Origin: Albifimbria verrucaria
Taxonomy: Eukaryota; Ascomycota; Sordariomycetes; Hypocreales; Stachybotryaceae
Length of the DNA: 64,000 nt
Direction: 5' to 3'
Assembly: GCA_020081605.1 (NCBI GenBank)
Contig: JAHREC010000009.1
Location: 3,968,001 to 4,032,000 of the forward strand
The notes beneath the pieces are model-generated. The model saw only the letters and a program-made list of their open reading frames with translations. It had not been told where the DNA came from and searched no databases. The translations under genes were made by a program, and so were the position numbers. The first letter of the stretch is position 1; every line of letters starts with the position of its first letter. This document shows positions 1 through 11,947 of the stretch, in pieces.

Positions 1-1419
1 ACTGTGGATAGATGTCACGGGGAGTCCCATGTTCCACAAGAAGTCATCCAAGTTATCAGCCTCCTGTCGGCTGTTCACAAAGATGATGGTTCGAACGCCA
101 GACATGGCATTCAAAAGAGTGACGAGCATATCACGCTTCTCATGGCGTTCTGCCTGCAAGATGGTTTGCTGGATGTTCTTCGTGGTGCTTCCAGCGCGCC
201 CGACCCGGAAGCGGACGTGCGAAGCTGAGAGATGCTCTTTGGCGAGATCACGCGCAGCCTTCGGAAATGTGGCCGAAAACAAGGCGAACTTTACATTCCC
301 TCATCTTGTTCTATAATTGCTGTCAGTAGGAAATCATATGTGCGGTCAGAATAGTACTTGCCTCCTCCGGACAAAATGGCTTGAAGTTCTTCCTGCCAAT
401 CTGCATCAAGCATCTCATCTGCCTCGTCAATTACGACGTATCGAAGTCTTCGAAGCGTGAGATGACGTGGTCGCTGGATGAAATCCACCAGGCGACCCGG
501 AGTTCCGATAAGAATATCGCAGCCTTTGCCAAGAAGACTGATCTGCTCTCGGACGGAAACACCTCCATAAACCACACATGGGCGAAGCATGGAACGGTAG
601 CAGAGGCGGCGGGCTTCATTGAAGATTTGGACGGCCAACTCACGGGTTGGGGCAACAACAAGCACCAAAGGCTCCGCAGTAACTTCATCTTCACCTACGC
701 GGAAGGTCGCAGGGTTTGGGCGTGCAGCCGCCAACTTCTTAGCCTTTCCCATGAGCTTGCTGAGGATGGGCAACAGATATGCTGCTGTCTTTCCAGATCC
801 TAAAGGTGTTGTCAGATTAATGTAGTGAGCAAAGGAGAGTATAAAAGATATACCTGTCTGAGCAATGCCAATTACATCATGTCCCTGAAGAATAGATGGA
901 ATCGCATACTTCTGGATAGGAGTTGGGTTATCGTATCCAGAAAGCTCAATGTTTTCCAACATGACTGGATGAAGCCCAGCATCCTTGAAACTCTTGATAG
1001 GTGAGATCTTGGCGGGACCTTCCTGGTGAACTTCGATGGTGTCGATGCTAGGTACCCAGTCAGTGTCATGCTTGTGACGACAGTATGAGAGCTTACGCTG
1101 AAAAGTCGAGACCAGTGCGCTGGCGATCATTTGGGTCACCGAAGAGCTCCAACTCCAGGTCAGGGAAACGAGGGCCAACGTCGCCGTAGTCTTCGTCCCA
1201 CTGGTAGATTGGAGCTGCGCCATCTGCGGCCCCGGTGCTGATGATGGCATCAGGAGCGGTGTAGTCATCTTCATTTGGCTGGTTGCCCCAACCAGGAATT
1301 CCAGTCTTCTCACCCTTTGCTGGGGCGGTAGCGTCCTGAGTTGCGTGCATCTCAGAAGGCTGCTTGGCATCCTCCACAGGAAGCGCCTCCTGGAGCCCTT
1401 GGGTCCAGTGTTCAGGCAT
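1..1419 (-). CDS. DEAD-box RNA helicase, Ded1/DDX3/Vasa type (partial, 3' end off window)
   Basis: ATP-dependent RNA helicase; members of this branch remodel mRNPs and help translation initiation (family knowledge). Exons 1097-1419, 854-1047, 362-799 and 1-310, read leftwards from the ATG at 1419-1417; introns of 49, 54 and 51 nt. Motifs in order: Q-motif region (TPIQKYAIPS), motif I AQTGSGKT spliced across intron 2, Ia PTRELA, Ib TPGR, II in VIDEADEML, III in FSATFPKAAR, IV TIIFVNSR. Motifs V and VI lie beyond the left edge. The first ~110 residues are acidic and Trp-containing, with no domain I know. Intron 3 starts with GCAAGT instead of GT. After it the frame breaks because one base is missing in the short T run at 296-297; one more base gives the family sequence. 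The upstream leader appears to hold several introns. The exact orthologue within the branch is uncertain. Confidence 0.93.
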
Positions 1420-2730
1420 GGTGCAGTAGTGGAATCTGGGTGCTAGTCAGTTGAACTGTTGCACTCGAGTTGCATCAATGTGTTTTAGATATACTATAGA
1501 TGATTTGGGATGAAATTTGTTAAAAGGATCAAGAAATGTTAATGGAACGGATGAGTGGTGTGAACAAAAGCGTGGTGATACAGGAGGTAACAAACGGCTT
1601 GAGGCTTACCTACCATCCAAGCTCGTGCTGAAGAAGAGAAGGAATATGGATTTGATGATGAGAAGTGGTAGAAGGTAATGGGGAATAGTTTGATACGATG
1701 GAGGCTGCTTACCTGGCTCGTTTGTTGTTCAGAGCTTTGGAGAGAAGATGAAAGAGTGTTGACAAGCCTTCTTCAGTTTTGATTTTGGTGTGAGCAGAGT
1801 TGAAAGGCGTGACTGATGTGGAACAAAGTCAATTCTGAAACTCTTCACAATTTCTTGATGCCTGGCATGTGTTGTACGATGACTATGGTGATGAAAGTTG
1901 ATGCAGTTGATGAAGGAGGAAGAGGGTGATGTGAGAGGGAGAGGCACACGAGCCGAGATGACTTACCTGCAAACAAGAAACAGCTTGCAAAACGTCTTAG
2001 AAGAAGTTCTCCGTACTTCCCACACGCCTCACGATAATCAATTTGATGAAAGTGATGCAGAGGTGGGAGGGTGGAGGAGTTGCAGTGTTGAAGGTGTGAG
2101 AAGAAAGAGGGAGGATTTGGGAGCGAGGAAGGAGGCCAATCAACAAATAATAAAGCGTGCACCTGGCAGTTGCCCTTTGGTTGCTATACAGCTCCAAAGT
2201 CACCTGCTCTGCCTGTAGCTTGTAAAATTTCCTGTGCTTGCCCCTGGAAGGTAGCCCTGCGGATGAAGGGTTTCGTTTCCTTGTTTTCGGGTTCATTGAG
2301 TAGCTTGCAGTGCTATTATATAAAGTGACTCTCTCGTCCTTTGTTTACAAGTAAAGCTGAGAGGTTTTGAAGCTAATTTCCCTCTCGTTTATCTGCTGTG
2401 GTCATAGAAAGCGTTGCTTGCGCCCTCGGGAGCATTCATCCTCCCGCTGGGTGATCTAGACGTCAAGCTGTGGCTTCGGATCCAATCCCAGAAAGTCCCC
2501 TGCAGTAGGTACACATCAAATGAAATCATACATTTCCATTGAAACCATCATGCTTACACTTACAATTGTAATGCAGCACTTTAGTTGACCTGACGGCAAA
2601 CTACGTACCGCATTCCTAGTCGCAACGGTTACCTGAGCTTACAGGCCATCTTTGCGGTTACACACACGGTTACCAAAGATTAAGCTGCCTAATAAATCAC
2701 CATTCAATGTTTGTTGTTTCCACTATGTAA
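1420..2730 (-). other. Helicase 5' leader and promoter region, probably with leader introns
   Basis: There is no coding signal. On the minus strand three strong splice donors (GTAAGC at 1609-1604 and 1712-1707, GTAAGT at 1966-1961) precede plausible acceptors. One acceptor (TTCTTCAG, ending at 1628) would leave an 18-nt leader exon at 1627-1610. A final acceptor CACCCAG ends near 1436, after a CTGAC branch site. A TATA-like stretch lies near 2312-2322. Splice use is inferred. Confidence 0.5.
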
Positions 2731-3863
2731 CTACCATAACTCTAGAAGGTCTTGGGTATCCATTGCTGTCGAAGGCATGTAATCGCCCATGCCCTCCGTG
2801 AGTGCTTCGTCAAGGTTTGCTGCCGCCCTTCCCATTGCTCCACCCTCTTTCTTTGCTTGCTCTACCTGCTTCTCTATGACGCTAAAAAATCTCCTGTAGA
2901 AGACGCCTTGCCTTGCCTCCCGGCTCAGATACATCTCGCTCTCTTCGTCTCGTCGTGCTCCCGTCAGGTTCAAGTACTCGAATGTGTTGGATGCTCGCGG
3001 CATCCTGTACAAACTGTCCAAATACTCCATCTCGTCATCATCTTCTATCACCTCTGGCTTCAAACCAGCGCGAAGGAACCTGGACAAGGCAGCAATCTGG
3101 CGGGCTTGTGTGGTTGCATCTTTGGCCCGTAGACTAGGACGCGGTGCTGAGGACCAACCGGATTTGGTACTGTTTAGGGGCCAGCCCATCACCGCGCAGA
3201 ACGTGCTCAATGTCTTGACCCATCCTCCGGGGCAGCCCACAATCTCCTCATCGGCCACGTCGAGTAGCCATTCTATGACGCTGAGGAGTCATTGCTAATA
3301 TCCGCTGACAGATGTGTCATGCCAGCTCGAACGAACATGATTGTCTGCTCGACGCAGTTTTTGACCTCCTCTTCAGGAAGCTCTTTCATGAGTTTCAATA
3401 GCTGAGTTCTTACCGGCGTTGAACTGTCCGAGATTAAGGGCAGCAGCTTGGCCAGGACTCCATAAGTTCCCACAGGGTTTACCGGCGGGTGAGACGACAA
3501 TTGGCTAGTCAGATATGCCAGGGCATCTTTGCGCTGCTTATCTGACCTTGAAGAAGACGCAAGAGACAGGTTGTGCTTGAATTGTTGGATAACATCAGGG
3601 GCAGTGGTGGATAGAGACTGCTGTCCCATCACAATGGCTTCCTCTTATGTTAGCCCAATGCTCTTGGGGTATACGGCATTTTCTCTTACATTTGGCCTTG
3701 AAGCTGGTATCTGTGAAGTTGGACGCCTTTGGGGCCGCCTTGCCCACCTTATGCTTCGGCTTCTGTTCTGCTTGTCAGCACATCTGGTTCATGAAAAATT
3801 GAAGACGTTGCTAACCTGGAAGTCCTTCTTCTTCTCCTTCTTCTTCTTGGCGCTTGAACCCAT
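2731..3863 (-). CDS. ipi1: Pre-rRNA-processing protein Ipi1
   Basis: Subunit of the Rix1 complex, which acts in pre-60S ribosome maturation (ITS2 processing) in the nucleoplasm (family knowledge). Exons 3816-3863, 3690-3762 and 2731-3637; introns of 53 and 52 nt; about 342 residues. The N-terminus is a Lys-rich tract after MGSS, followed by VGKAAPKASNFTDTSFKAK, the hallmark start of Ipi1. A helical, HEAT/ARM-like region follows (QQFKHNLSLASSS, then LLPLISDSSTPVRTQLLKLM) with the conserved CPGGWVKTL in the second half. The frame breaks near 3285-3286: one base is missing in a short G run just before the IEWLLDVADEE segment. The start was chosen because it yields the family N-terminus. Transcribed away from the roadblock gene at 4226, with 362 bp between the starts. 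Confidence 0.92.
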
Positions 3864-4225
3864 CTTTGCTGGTGGTAGTTTGGTGAGATTCTATAGAGGG
3901 GTGAAGAATTCAATGAGAATCCGATGTCAGGGAAAATATGCTTTGAGAGAAGCACCGATATCATGCACTTTGGTAAGGTGATTGGTCTTGTTCAGGGTAG
4001 CCAAAAGTATGAGACGGAGGGTGCGAAGTTCGTCCAAAATTTTGGCGGTGGCGCGCGGCAGAACCTCGTTTGGACGACTGTCACTGCTCCGTGCTCGCGC
4101 TATGGAAGTCGAGACACGTGCGGTCCATTATTGGGGATATAACAAGCGGCCTTCCGGTCGCATACGTCGAGGAAATACATTTCAACCTCGCCGAACGAGT
4201 AGGGGGACTGCGAGAACCAGCGAAC
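3864..4225. promoter_or_regulatory. Shared divergent promoter between Ipi1 and roadblock genes
   Basis: 362 bp separate two divergent start codons. The stretch contains GACACGTGCGG near 4110, an E-box-like CACGTG core, and no coding signal. A shared promoter is inferred from layout only. Confidence 0.5.
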
Positions 4226-4748
4226 ATGGCCGACCCCTTTGTTGTACGTTACGTTTACTTATTTACATCTACCTCGGCCAGTAACTGATACTTGCACTAG
4301 ACCAACGGGCACGATGCTCTCGAAGAGAAGCTGGGACGGCTAGCTAAGAAGCCGGGCGTCAAGGCCAGCATCGTACTCGACCGTGCGAGCGGAGCGATCC
4401 TCAAGACAAGCGGGCAGATTTCTGCGCTTCGCACATCGAAATCCCGAGCCGCATCGACTGCGGCCTCTTTCTCGAACGAAGTGCCGGCGGCAGAACAAAG
4501 CGAATCACAGGGGTCGAAGAATTCGCAGCTATGATTTGGAACTTTGTCAATTCCTCGGGGCAGCTGGTCCAGGATTTGGATGACGAGGTAGGTACCCGTC
4601 TTATGTGTTTCGCAGACGGAAATGGGACGCTAACGCATGGCAGGATGAGTTGAAACTACTTCGACTACGCACAAAGAAACAGGAGATTGTCATCGTGCCA
4701 GACGCGAAGTATCTGTTGACGGTCGTACACGACACACCACCTGCATAA
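4226..4748 (+). CDS. Roadblock/LC7 domain protein (dynein light chain roadblock type)
   Basis: Small roadblock/LC7-fold protein, probably a cytoplasmic dynein light chain; related folds occur in Ragulator/LAMTOR subunits. Exons 4226-4243 (six codons), 4301-4587 and 4644-4748; introns of 57 and 56 nt with CTGAT or CTAAC branch sites; about 136 residues. The N-terminal helix is LEEKLGRLAKKPGVKASIVL, followed by a strand and the fungal Ser/Ala-rich insert. The core resumes at EEFAAMIWNFVN and ends with the strand pair EIVIVPDAKYLLTVVHD, as usual for the family. The frame breaks at the G run 4510-4513, where one base is missing; in the given frame a stop would appear just before MIWNF. Dynein rather than another roadblock function is inferred from overall resemblance. 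Confidence 0.85.
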
Positions 4749-6530
4749 GATAACGGGCCAGAGCCTTGCCCTGCTGTGACGGGCGAGTTGCTGGACAACG
4801 CCGTATTCACCGCACATTGGGGGAATGCGCTCCGTAAGAGGCGGATAACTCATCAATTTGGAGGAGGTGTGAGACGGTGAAGCGTTTGGGACGAGAGAAA
4901 TGATACCCCTGTATGTTGGTCGAGACGACGAACAGTTGATACATTAGTGCTGATAAAGGCCGTGTGAAGAGCGAGAGCTGATGACCTGAATGATCCACAC
5001 GTTGTTTAAGAAACCGCATAAGCACGTAAACATCAATGCCGTACAGTGTCGAGACTTGTGAAATGTGAGCTAGGGCGGGCTCTGACTTGCGGCGGGCAGA
5101 GGACCCTTGATCTCGTCTTGTTTCACGTCAACAAGCAACGGCCATGTCGGAGTTGAGCCTGTCAGAGGAATGTGAAGAAGCCGCGGATGAAAACGGATGA
5201 GATGCGGCGAGTGCTCTAAAATAGGAAGTCATGAATTTTATATGTCCGTCGCCATATACAACTAGCCTACACTGTCATATCACATGCCTTTCCAGCATCA
5301 TAATTTAGCTTGTAGTGCTGTATTTTACTGGCACTGAAAAACTGTAATTCTAGTCTCTTCAGTCTTCTGTCTTTTTACCTAAATGGGTTCTTCATGGAAC
5401 AAGAACATCAAACCGTTGATGGCTCCTTGGGCGGGCGGGCCACTTGGGGCCTATGCTTCAATGCCAACCACTCGGGCGCATTCCTAAGATCTTGCCATCC
5501 TAGTTCAGACTGAGATTGCAGGCTGTAAAAAAGAAACTCAGCTTATGGCAAACGGGAAGATTGTCGAGTCGACGGAATCCTAGCCTGTGGCGTGTACGTG
5601 GTCAAGCGTTGTCAACCCGAAAACCGGGAGCCGGAGGTGGAGCCGTACCGGGAAGTCTTACTCCTCAACACCATTCTTAGAAGCCCATTCATAAGCTTTT
5701 AGATGAGGATAGCCGAGAGCTAGGGTATCTTTAGGTCCATAAGCCAGGACAGCTGTCCATTTTTTCCAAGTTTCCTGGCACGGCGACCAACGTGGCTCGT
5801 TTGGGGTTTGTTGTGCATGATCCACAATGGAGAGTCGCAACCAACCGAGCAAATCCTAGGCGGCGGAAGCAGGGCTTTGGTGAGCTGGATCGCGTACATT
5901 GCGTCAGTGAGCCTGTAAGTTGCAGATCCGAAACGCCGTGGCAGGGCCAAAGGCCAAGATCCCTGCAGGGCAGCGGGCCAGCGTATCATGCGTGCACGAC
6001 GCTCACACACGCGCGCACTGCATTCTGCCCTGCGATTACACGCACCGCACTGGGCTGCGTGTCTAATCGGAGCGAGCTAAAATTCAACGGGCACATCAAA
6101 GGACGGGCTGTGAAACCTGGTCATGGGCGGTGGGTTCGGTACCGACAGAGAGGAGGAGGAGAGGAGGAGGGATTGATGGGCTGCGTTGTGAGCTCTGGTG
6201 GCGATACACACACATTGCCTACCTTAGTTTACATGCACTGCACTGCCAGCTTATCCCGAATGCTGGGCCAGCAGCTCGTTTATCACCCGCTCTTGGCCTC
6301 GCTGATGCAATCCTTTCGTTGATCTCGTAGAGTCCCTTCTTTTTGAACCTGCCATTGTGAGCCGCCAAAGGCACGACTACGTCTGAAGCCCCGTCGACTG
6401 TTTCACCGGGCATGGGTGTCGACGACGGTGGGAGCTGGAGGAAACGCCAACAAGAAGATTAAGCAGAAGAGAGACGCACACCTGCTGCCCCTCGGTAGTT
6501 GAAGCTGGGGAGCCCGCCTTTGGCCCCTCG
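4749..6530. other. Intergenic region, no gene seen
   Basis: Only short overlapping open frames without family resemblance. Near 6140-6175 there is a purine-rich GAGGAG tract. The last few hundred bases are probably the leader of the next plus-strand gene. Confidence 0.5.
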
Positions 6531-9500
6531 ATGCGCAGGCGACTCACCAAAGGCCATGGCAAGGCGAAGGCCGAGCCGCCGACGCCTGCTGCTGCAGTAG
6601 CTGCTGCCACAACCGATGCTGATGCTGCAGCAGTCATGGCATCGACAGCAACGGCGACGGCGACAACGACGGCGACGGCGCCTGCAAGCGAAGTGGCTGG
6701 CAATGGGAAAAGCGAAGACGGGTCGAGTCGGCGTTTGTCGAAACGGGATCTCATCAACACCTTCTTGACGCGAGCTCGAAAGCGGGGAAGGAAGACGGCC
6801 GGCCGTCTGCAGTAGCACCAGCGTCAACAACGACACCAACGGTGAGTTTGTTCTCGATTCCCCATGGACTTTTGACTCTCCTCCTGGCGGATGATTGGCA
6901 TGCCCCTTCTCCTTGTCCTGCATACAGCCAGCCCTGTCCTCCACACCTTTTTTGCCTCTTGCCTTTCTCGACCTGATGATGGCTTCGGCTGCATGCCTCC
7001 AGCACGGCATCTCCCTACACGTATCATCTTGCTGCGGAATCGAGTGATTCCCCATCCATCGGCTGGGTCTCTGCTGTTGCTGGCTGACTGAGAGCGTGCT
7101 GGGGCCGATCAGCATGTGCTGCACTGAACAGGCCACCACAGCACCTGAAGGATCCCCAGAGCTGCTGCCAATAATGTCATTCAATTGTATTACATTAGCA
7201 CCCTGCACTTGGGTCAGGCGACCACCATCAGTCCCTTACCTGCCCTTGCCCCTAAGCTGTCATTGTCTCGTCAGCCCCTCAGAAGCACACGTCCTGTTTT
7301 CCTTTCAATTGGATACGGGAGGAAGAGAGAGAAAAACAAAAACAAAGCCAAGCGGCTTGATGTCTCAACTGAAACTCACCTACTGCTCTGCTCTGCTCTG
7401 AACCGCTTTCGTCTGATTCTGCTCGCAGACACCGAATGCTCCCCGCTACGGTCCCCGCGTCCACCTCCGGATCCTAACAAGCCCCTCCCGTCTCCTCCTC
7501 GCCACGAGCTCCAGGACCAGCAGCTTTCGCCTAAGCTGCCCAATGCACCGCCTGCGAGGCCAGCTCTGAAGCTGGAGAGGATCATGGCCACCCTGACTGA
7601 GGAGGAGATTGAGCAGCTCTTTTCCGGCGCCCCTCAATACTTCGCCCGGAGCGAGCGTCACTTCCCCGGCGCCCCTCACCCAAGCGTAGCCTTTCCCTTT
7701 GACGAGGAATTAGAAATCAGAGATTTGACCGACCATGTCCACATTGAGGATAAGGCCTGGAGCGATGTCACCGCCTGGCCTCACTTGACCCGCGACATCA
7801 AGCACGATGCCGCCGCCAAGAGGCAGGCCGAGGAGAAGCACAAGGCCCACTTTCACATCCGCTGCCGTGAGCGCCCGAACATGTTGAGTATGCAGGGACT
7901 TGAAAAGGGCACCATGGGCTACCAGGCTGCTCTGGAGCTGCCCGTCAGCGACTCGCTCGAAGAGGAGCAGTTTGGTTTTGACAGCATTGGCACCAAGGCT
8001 CGTATAGTCATCGAGACTCGAGAGCGCATCCTGTCTGATTCGGGTTCTCTCCACCGCCTCCCCGAGGCCGAAATTCTGGACAGGCTCAAGAGAAATGGAG
8101 AGCTGTACCGAGAGAATGATCTTCGGTCACGAACTTCTGCGGATACCTACAAAGACCTCTTTCACACTTTCATGCGGCCACCCAAGGACATCGTGGACAA
8201 AACTGATCACTACAGTCTCAACAACCAGATCAATGCTCTTGTGAAGTGTCTTGGCGTTCCCAATGTGTGGCTCGACTTGTCGCGTGTGGAATGGCGAATT
8301 CGTCTCGGCCAAATCCTGTGGGGACAGACCGACGGTGACGAGCTAGACGATGCCACGGCCATCCACGACGCCGAAAACAGAAAGGAACGTGCCGAGGAGC
8401 GGTACTGGCTACTGATGCAGATATTGGTTGCCACAGAACTTCTACTTAGACTGGATGCGATTACAGAGGGCAAGGAGCACGGGGTAGACTCGCTGCGTCC
8501 TATTGACGTCGTCCAATTCGAGAGGGCAGCGAACCTCTCAGTGAAATGGTCTCTGCTTCTGGCTAGAAGTTGGTTGGACAACATTGAGGTTGTCAGAACA
8601 GACATTGCGCCTACGGACCAAGCGGCAGAAACACAACACAAGAGCAGTAGCTGGCTAGCATCTCTTGCCAGCAAAATTTCATTGTACCACCATCATGAAC
8701 ACCATGCACGACCTTCAGCACCTACACACCGCTACACTATCAAGGGTCGGTACGGACAGCGTCAAGTCGATGGCCTCACTCATTTCGCAAGAAAATTAAG
8801 GTGGCCTGGCATCGACACATACGAAACTCGTATCTCAGATAATGCTCAGGACGCTGCTACAGAGACGGCCACGCCAACACCGCTCGCAAGCCCCAACACC
8901 ATCAGCACGACTCAATCATCCTATTTCGGAGCATGGGATGTCAGCCGCCACGGACACTCCAGTGAGAAAGCTCAGGTGCAACGACGTAAGATGGCTGCCG
9001 CCCTTCACGCCTCTGGTTGGATTTCCAAGACTTATGTATTTGGACTTATTCTCCCTGGAGAAGCTTTGAGCCATTTCCTGATGGCCACGCTGCTCGAAAA
9101 TGACACCGAGGCTTTGACACGACTTGGGTCATTCGCCAATTTATGTGGAGGTTTCGTATACGCAGGCAAGAGTTTCTGGAGCACGTCATGCATCGTTGGA
9201 CGCGTGCTGGCGGCTGGCAGAGGCGCGGCAGAGTGTATGGGATGGGTATCTACGGATGTGGTTCCCGCCGGCTTCGGAGAAGGGTGGGTGAATATAGAGG
9301 TGGAAAGCGTGGCTGGTAAGCTTTTTCAATGCCCTATTCTATGAGGCGGTATCATTAACAATGAAATCTAGAGGACATAGCGCAACTGGGGAAAAAGCTC
9401 GACTCTGGGGAAGAAGCGTGTAGAGCGTGACTCTTCAATCCTCGGAGACGGAGACGAAGATTCAGTGCTTCCAGCCGACTTCATCATCCCTCACGAGAAC

Positions 9501-10220
9501 GGTTATGAAGCACCTCCACCTGGCGTGTATGTCGACCTTCAATCTCTCGATCTCCTAGCATCGACGGGTTCTTTACAACCAACGCCTTTGACGGAAGTAA
9601 CTTCAACTCCCGGTACTGGAATCAGCAAGGAGCCCGAGCTACTTACATATCCTGCGAATATTTCATTCAAGGTATCGATTAACGGCGCACCCGAAATTGA
9701 GTACACATTTTCGCTATCGTACGACATAAGCCTTGTGACGGCCCATCCATGCGCACCATCGTCACGGGTACGGTTCCTGAGTTCTCCTTCTAGTCCCACA
9801 ATCCAGCAGATAGATATTTCTGGTTCAGACATGTTGGGCAAATATTCGCGACCGGCGGTCAGGACAGGTAAGAACCAAATCGTTGCAGTGAAGCGTAGAG
9901 TCACGCATGTCTAACGTCCTATAGGACACCCTCTACACAAGTTTTATAACTACACAGTCATTCATATTTCAGAACTTCTGCAAAAGCAACATACACCTCT
10001 ATCTGAGCTGATTTCAACGCCCATCTCCCATAAACCCGGCCACAGCACGAGCCGCTCCGGGCAGATTCGAGTCCTCGTCATCGACTGCATCACCAACATC
10101 ACTGAGGCACCTAGATCACCAACTCTGCAACGGTCTGAGTCGTCAGCTCTCTCACCAACCTCTCCTCTTAGAGCGCATGAGTGGCGGCGGCTTCGGCGCG
10201 GAGTTGAAAATGCATCTTGA
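6531..10220 (+). CDS. Conserved filamentous-fungal protein of unknown function (~1,000 residues)
   Basis: I do not recognise a named domain; from memory, similar proteins exist in other Sordariomycetes as hypothetical proteins. Proposed exons 6531-6841, 7429-9315, 9372-9867 and 9925-10220, giving about 997 residues. The solid part starts at ATG 7584 (MATLTEEEIEQLF), continues with an acidic, Trp-rich region (FPFDEELEIRDLTDHVHIED) and long helical stretches, and ends with HPLHKFYNYTVIHISELL and a basic tail. Introns 3 and 4 are 56 and 57 nt with good branch sites. The upstream exon is less certain: it codes for an Ala/Thr-rich, basic N-terminus (SKRDLINTFLTRARKRG) and needs a 587-nt intron. 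The frame breaks near 6800, at 7461 and near 9418-9424 (about four missing bases). No membrane segment or signal peptide was seen. Probably a cytoplasmic scaffold, but no function can be stated. Confidence 0.7.
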
Positions 10221-11239
10221 ATCAAGGAAGCGACAGTTTGGCTCTGACATGGAGATCTTGGTTCGGGCGTTGTGCGCACAAAAGGGTGGAACGCTCTCAT
10301 CAGCAGGAGAAAGCGCGGATGCCTCGCGTGTGCGATCAGAGAGGCCGGGGCGCTGGGGTGGAAGGTGGTTGTGAGAGTAGAGTAAGCTATGACGTACAAA
10401 AGCACTCTCTGTTGAGTTGGTTGAGTTGGTTCTACCATAGGAGTTGGTCGAGTCTGTTGAGCGGACAAGTTGGCGTCGAGCGCTGTTTGCATGAATTGAT
10501 GGACTACGACGGCTATGGTTAATGATGCATTTAAGGGGTGTGGCGAAGAAGGTGTCTTGAGTCCTTTGCCTTGTTCTCTTGTAGAGGAGAAGTTTTGAGG
10601 GAAAACGAGTGTAGGAGCAGTTGTCTTATATTCAATCTACATATTTCTTTTGAACCATCTTCTTGTGGTGATGTTGTGTGATACTAGTGAGACAGCACTT
10701 CGCTCTCGATGGAGGTCAATGGGTAACAGTAAACTAGGTGGACTAGCATCCAGCACTTTACATGTGAAATCGCAGTGAGCCATTAGTACTTGTGAGAAGT
10801 AAACATTGATTCTCGAAGCATTCCATGTCTTTGTCAACGAATTAAAATCGAACGGCTCGAATGATTAGACGGGCACTGACTGAAATGCAGATCGCAAAAT
10901 AGCTGCACTTAGGCCTTCTACCAGGACATTTAAGTGACAAGAGTCCAGTATATCCTTCGATATGAATTCATATCTACACCATTTTCCTTCAATGAGCATT
11001 TTATATCAGCCTACTAATGGAGCTATTCAGTATCTACTCCGTACTTTCTTAACTATCTGCTTGCTGGAGTGGGCTGTGGAGAAGCCGAATGAGGCTTAGC
11101 GTCTTCCACCAGACCCCAGACCTAGACCCAAGCTCTATCGCAACTCTCCTCATCGCCAGGAGCTTCCATCGCCACAGCACGGTAGAACCCCGAATCCCCT
11201 ACCTACTACCCGCCAGTGCTCTGTCGAATACCCGTCACA
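10221..11239. other. Intergenic region, no gene seen
   Basis: It holds the 3' flank of the unknown ~1,000-residue gene and the promoter of the Asterix gene. 10850-11050 is AT-richer and has no open frame worth reporting. Confidence 0.5.
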
Positions 11240-11947
11240 ATGGCGCCCAACAAGGATGTGCGACGAGCGGACCTGAGTGAGTCGCTGGCCCCGGAGGCTT
11301 CGCCAATCCCCCTCCTGTCGGACGCCAGATTGCTAATCAGACGGCTTCGTGCGATGCAGTCGTCCCTTACCAGGAGCCCGCCGTCTCTGGCGACGGAGGC
11401 GACTTCAGTGGCGCCATCTCCTCGACACTCCCGATGGCTGCCATGTTCACGCGAAACAAGTTTATTGGCTGGTACGTTGCACGCGAAAAGGGAGGGTACG
11501 AGGATACACATTGGAGGCGACGCGAGCGGAACCAGGAGCTCCTGGATCATTTTTGCAGCCTAGGGGCTCACGGTCTCTTGACGGTTTTGCGCGACATATG
11601 AAAGAAGCATGTTTTAACGATTGGGCTAACTTGGTGGATTCACAAACAACAGGGCAGCAGTTGTCTACGCCATCCAGACTTGGCTCAGCGAGAGCGAGGA
11701 GACGAGGAAGAAGGCCACCACGCCGGGCTACCTGAACGTCTTCATGTCAGGTGAGTTGTGATAATCCGAAAGCAGGTGCTGTTGGGGTTTTGCTAACGAA
11801 GTGCTAGTGATGGCCCTCGGCGTCAGCTACCTGCCGCTATTCCTGCCTCCCGTCGGCCACAACCAGGGTTCCACGACGGCACCCCCGCCCCATCCCTCTG
11901 GCGTAAGAGACAGGAAAGGAAATATGCGGAATTACGATGATGTGTGA
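11240..11947 (+). CDS. Asterix / PAT-complex subunit (UPF0139, WDR83OS family)
   Basis: Small ER membrane protein. Animal homologues form the PAT complex with CCDC47 and act as an intramembrane chaperone for multipass proteins (family knowledge). Exons 11240-11276, 11360-11471, 11653-11750 and 11808-11947; introns of 83, 181 and 57 nt; 128 residues, normal for the family. The sequence opens MAPNKDVRRADLIVPYQEP, then SSTLPMAAMFTRNKFIGW, followed by the hydrophobic segment AAVVYAIQTWLSESEE and a second one, VMALGVSYLPLFLPP. The tail is Pro/Thr-rich. It is one of the few genes here with no base missing. The 181-nt second intron is long by local standards. Confidence 0.93.

Noticed and set aside
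5792..6322. 176-codon plus-strand frame
   Set aside because: No family resemblance, no start context and composition like surrounding noncoding DNA.
7185..7428. Upstream open extension of the MATLTEEE frame
   Set aside because: Composition is that of an intron (CT-rich, ends in TCGCAG at 7428) and a coding exon with donor exists at 6531-6841.
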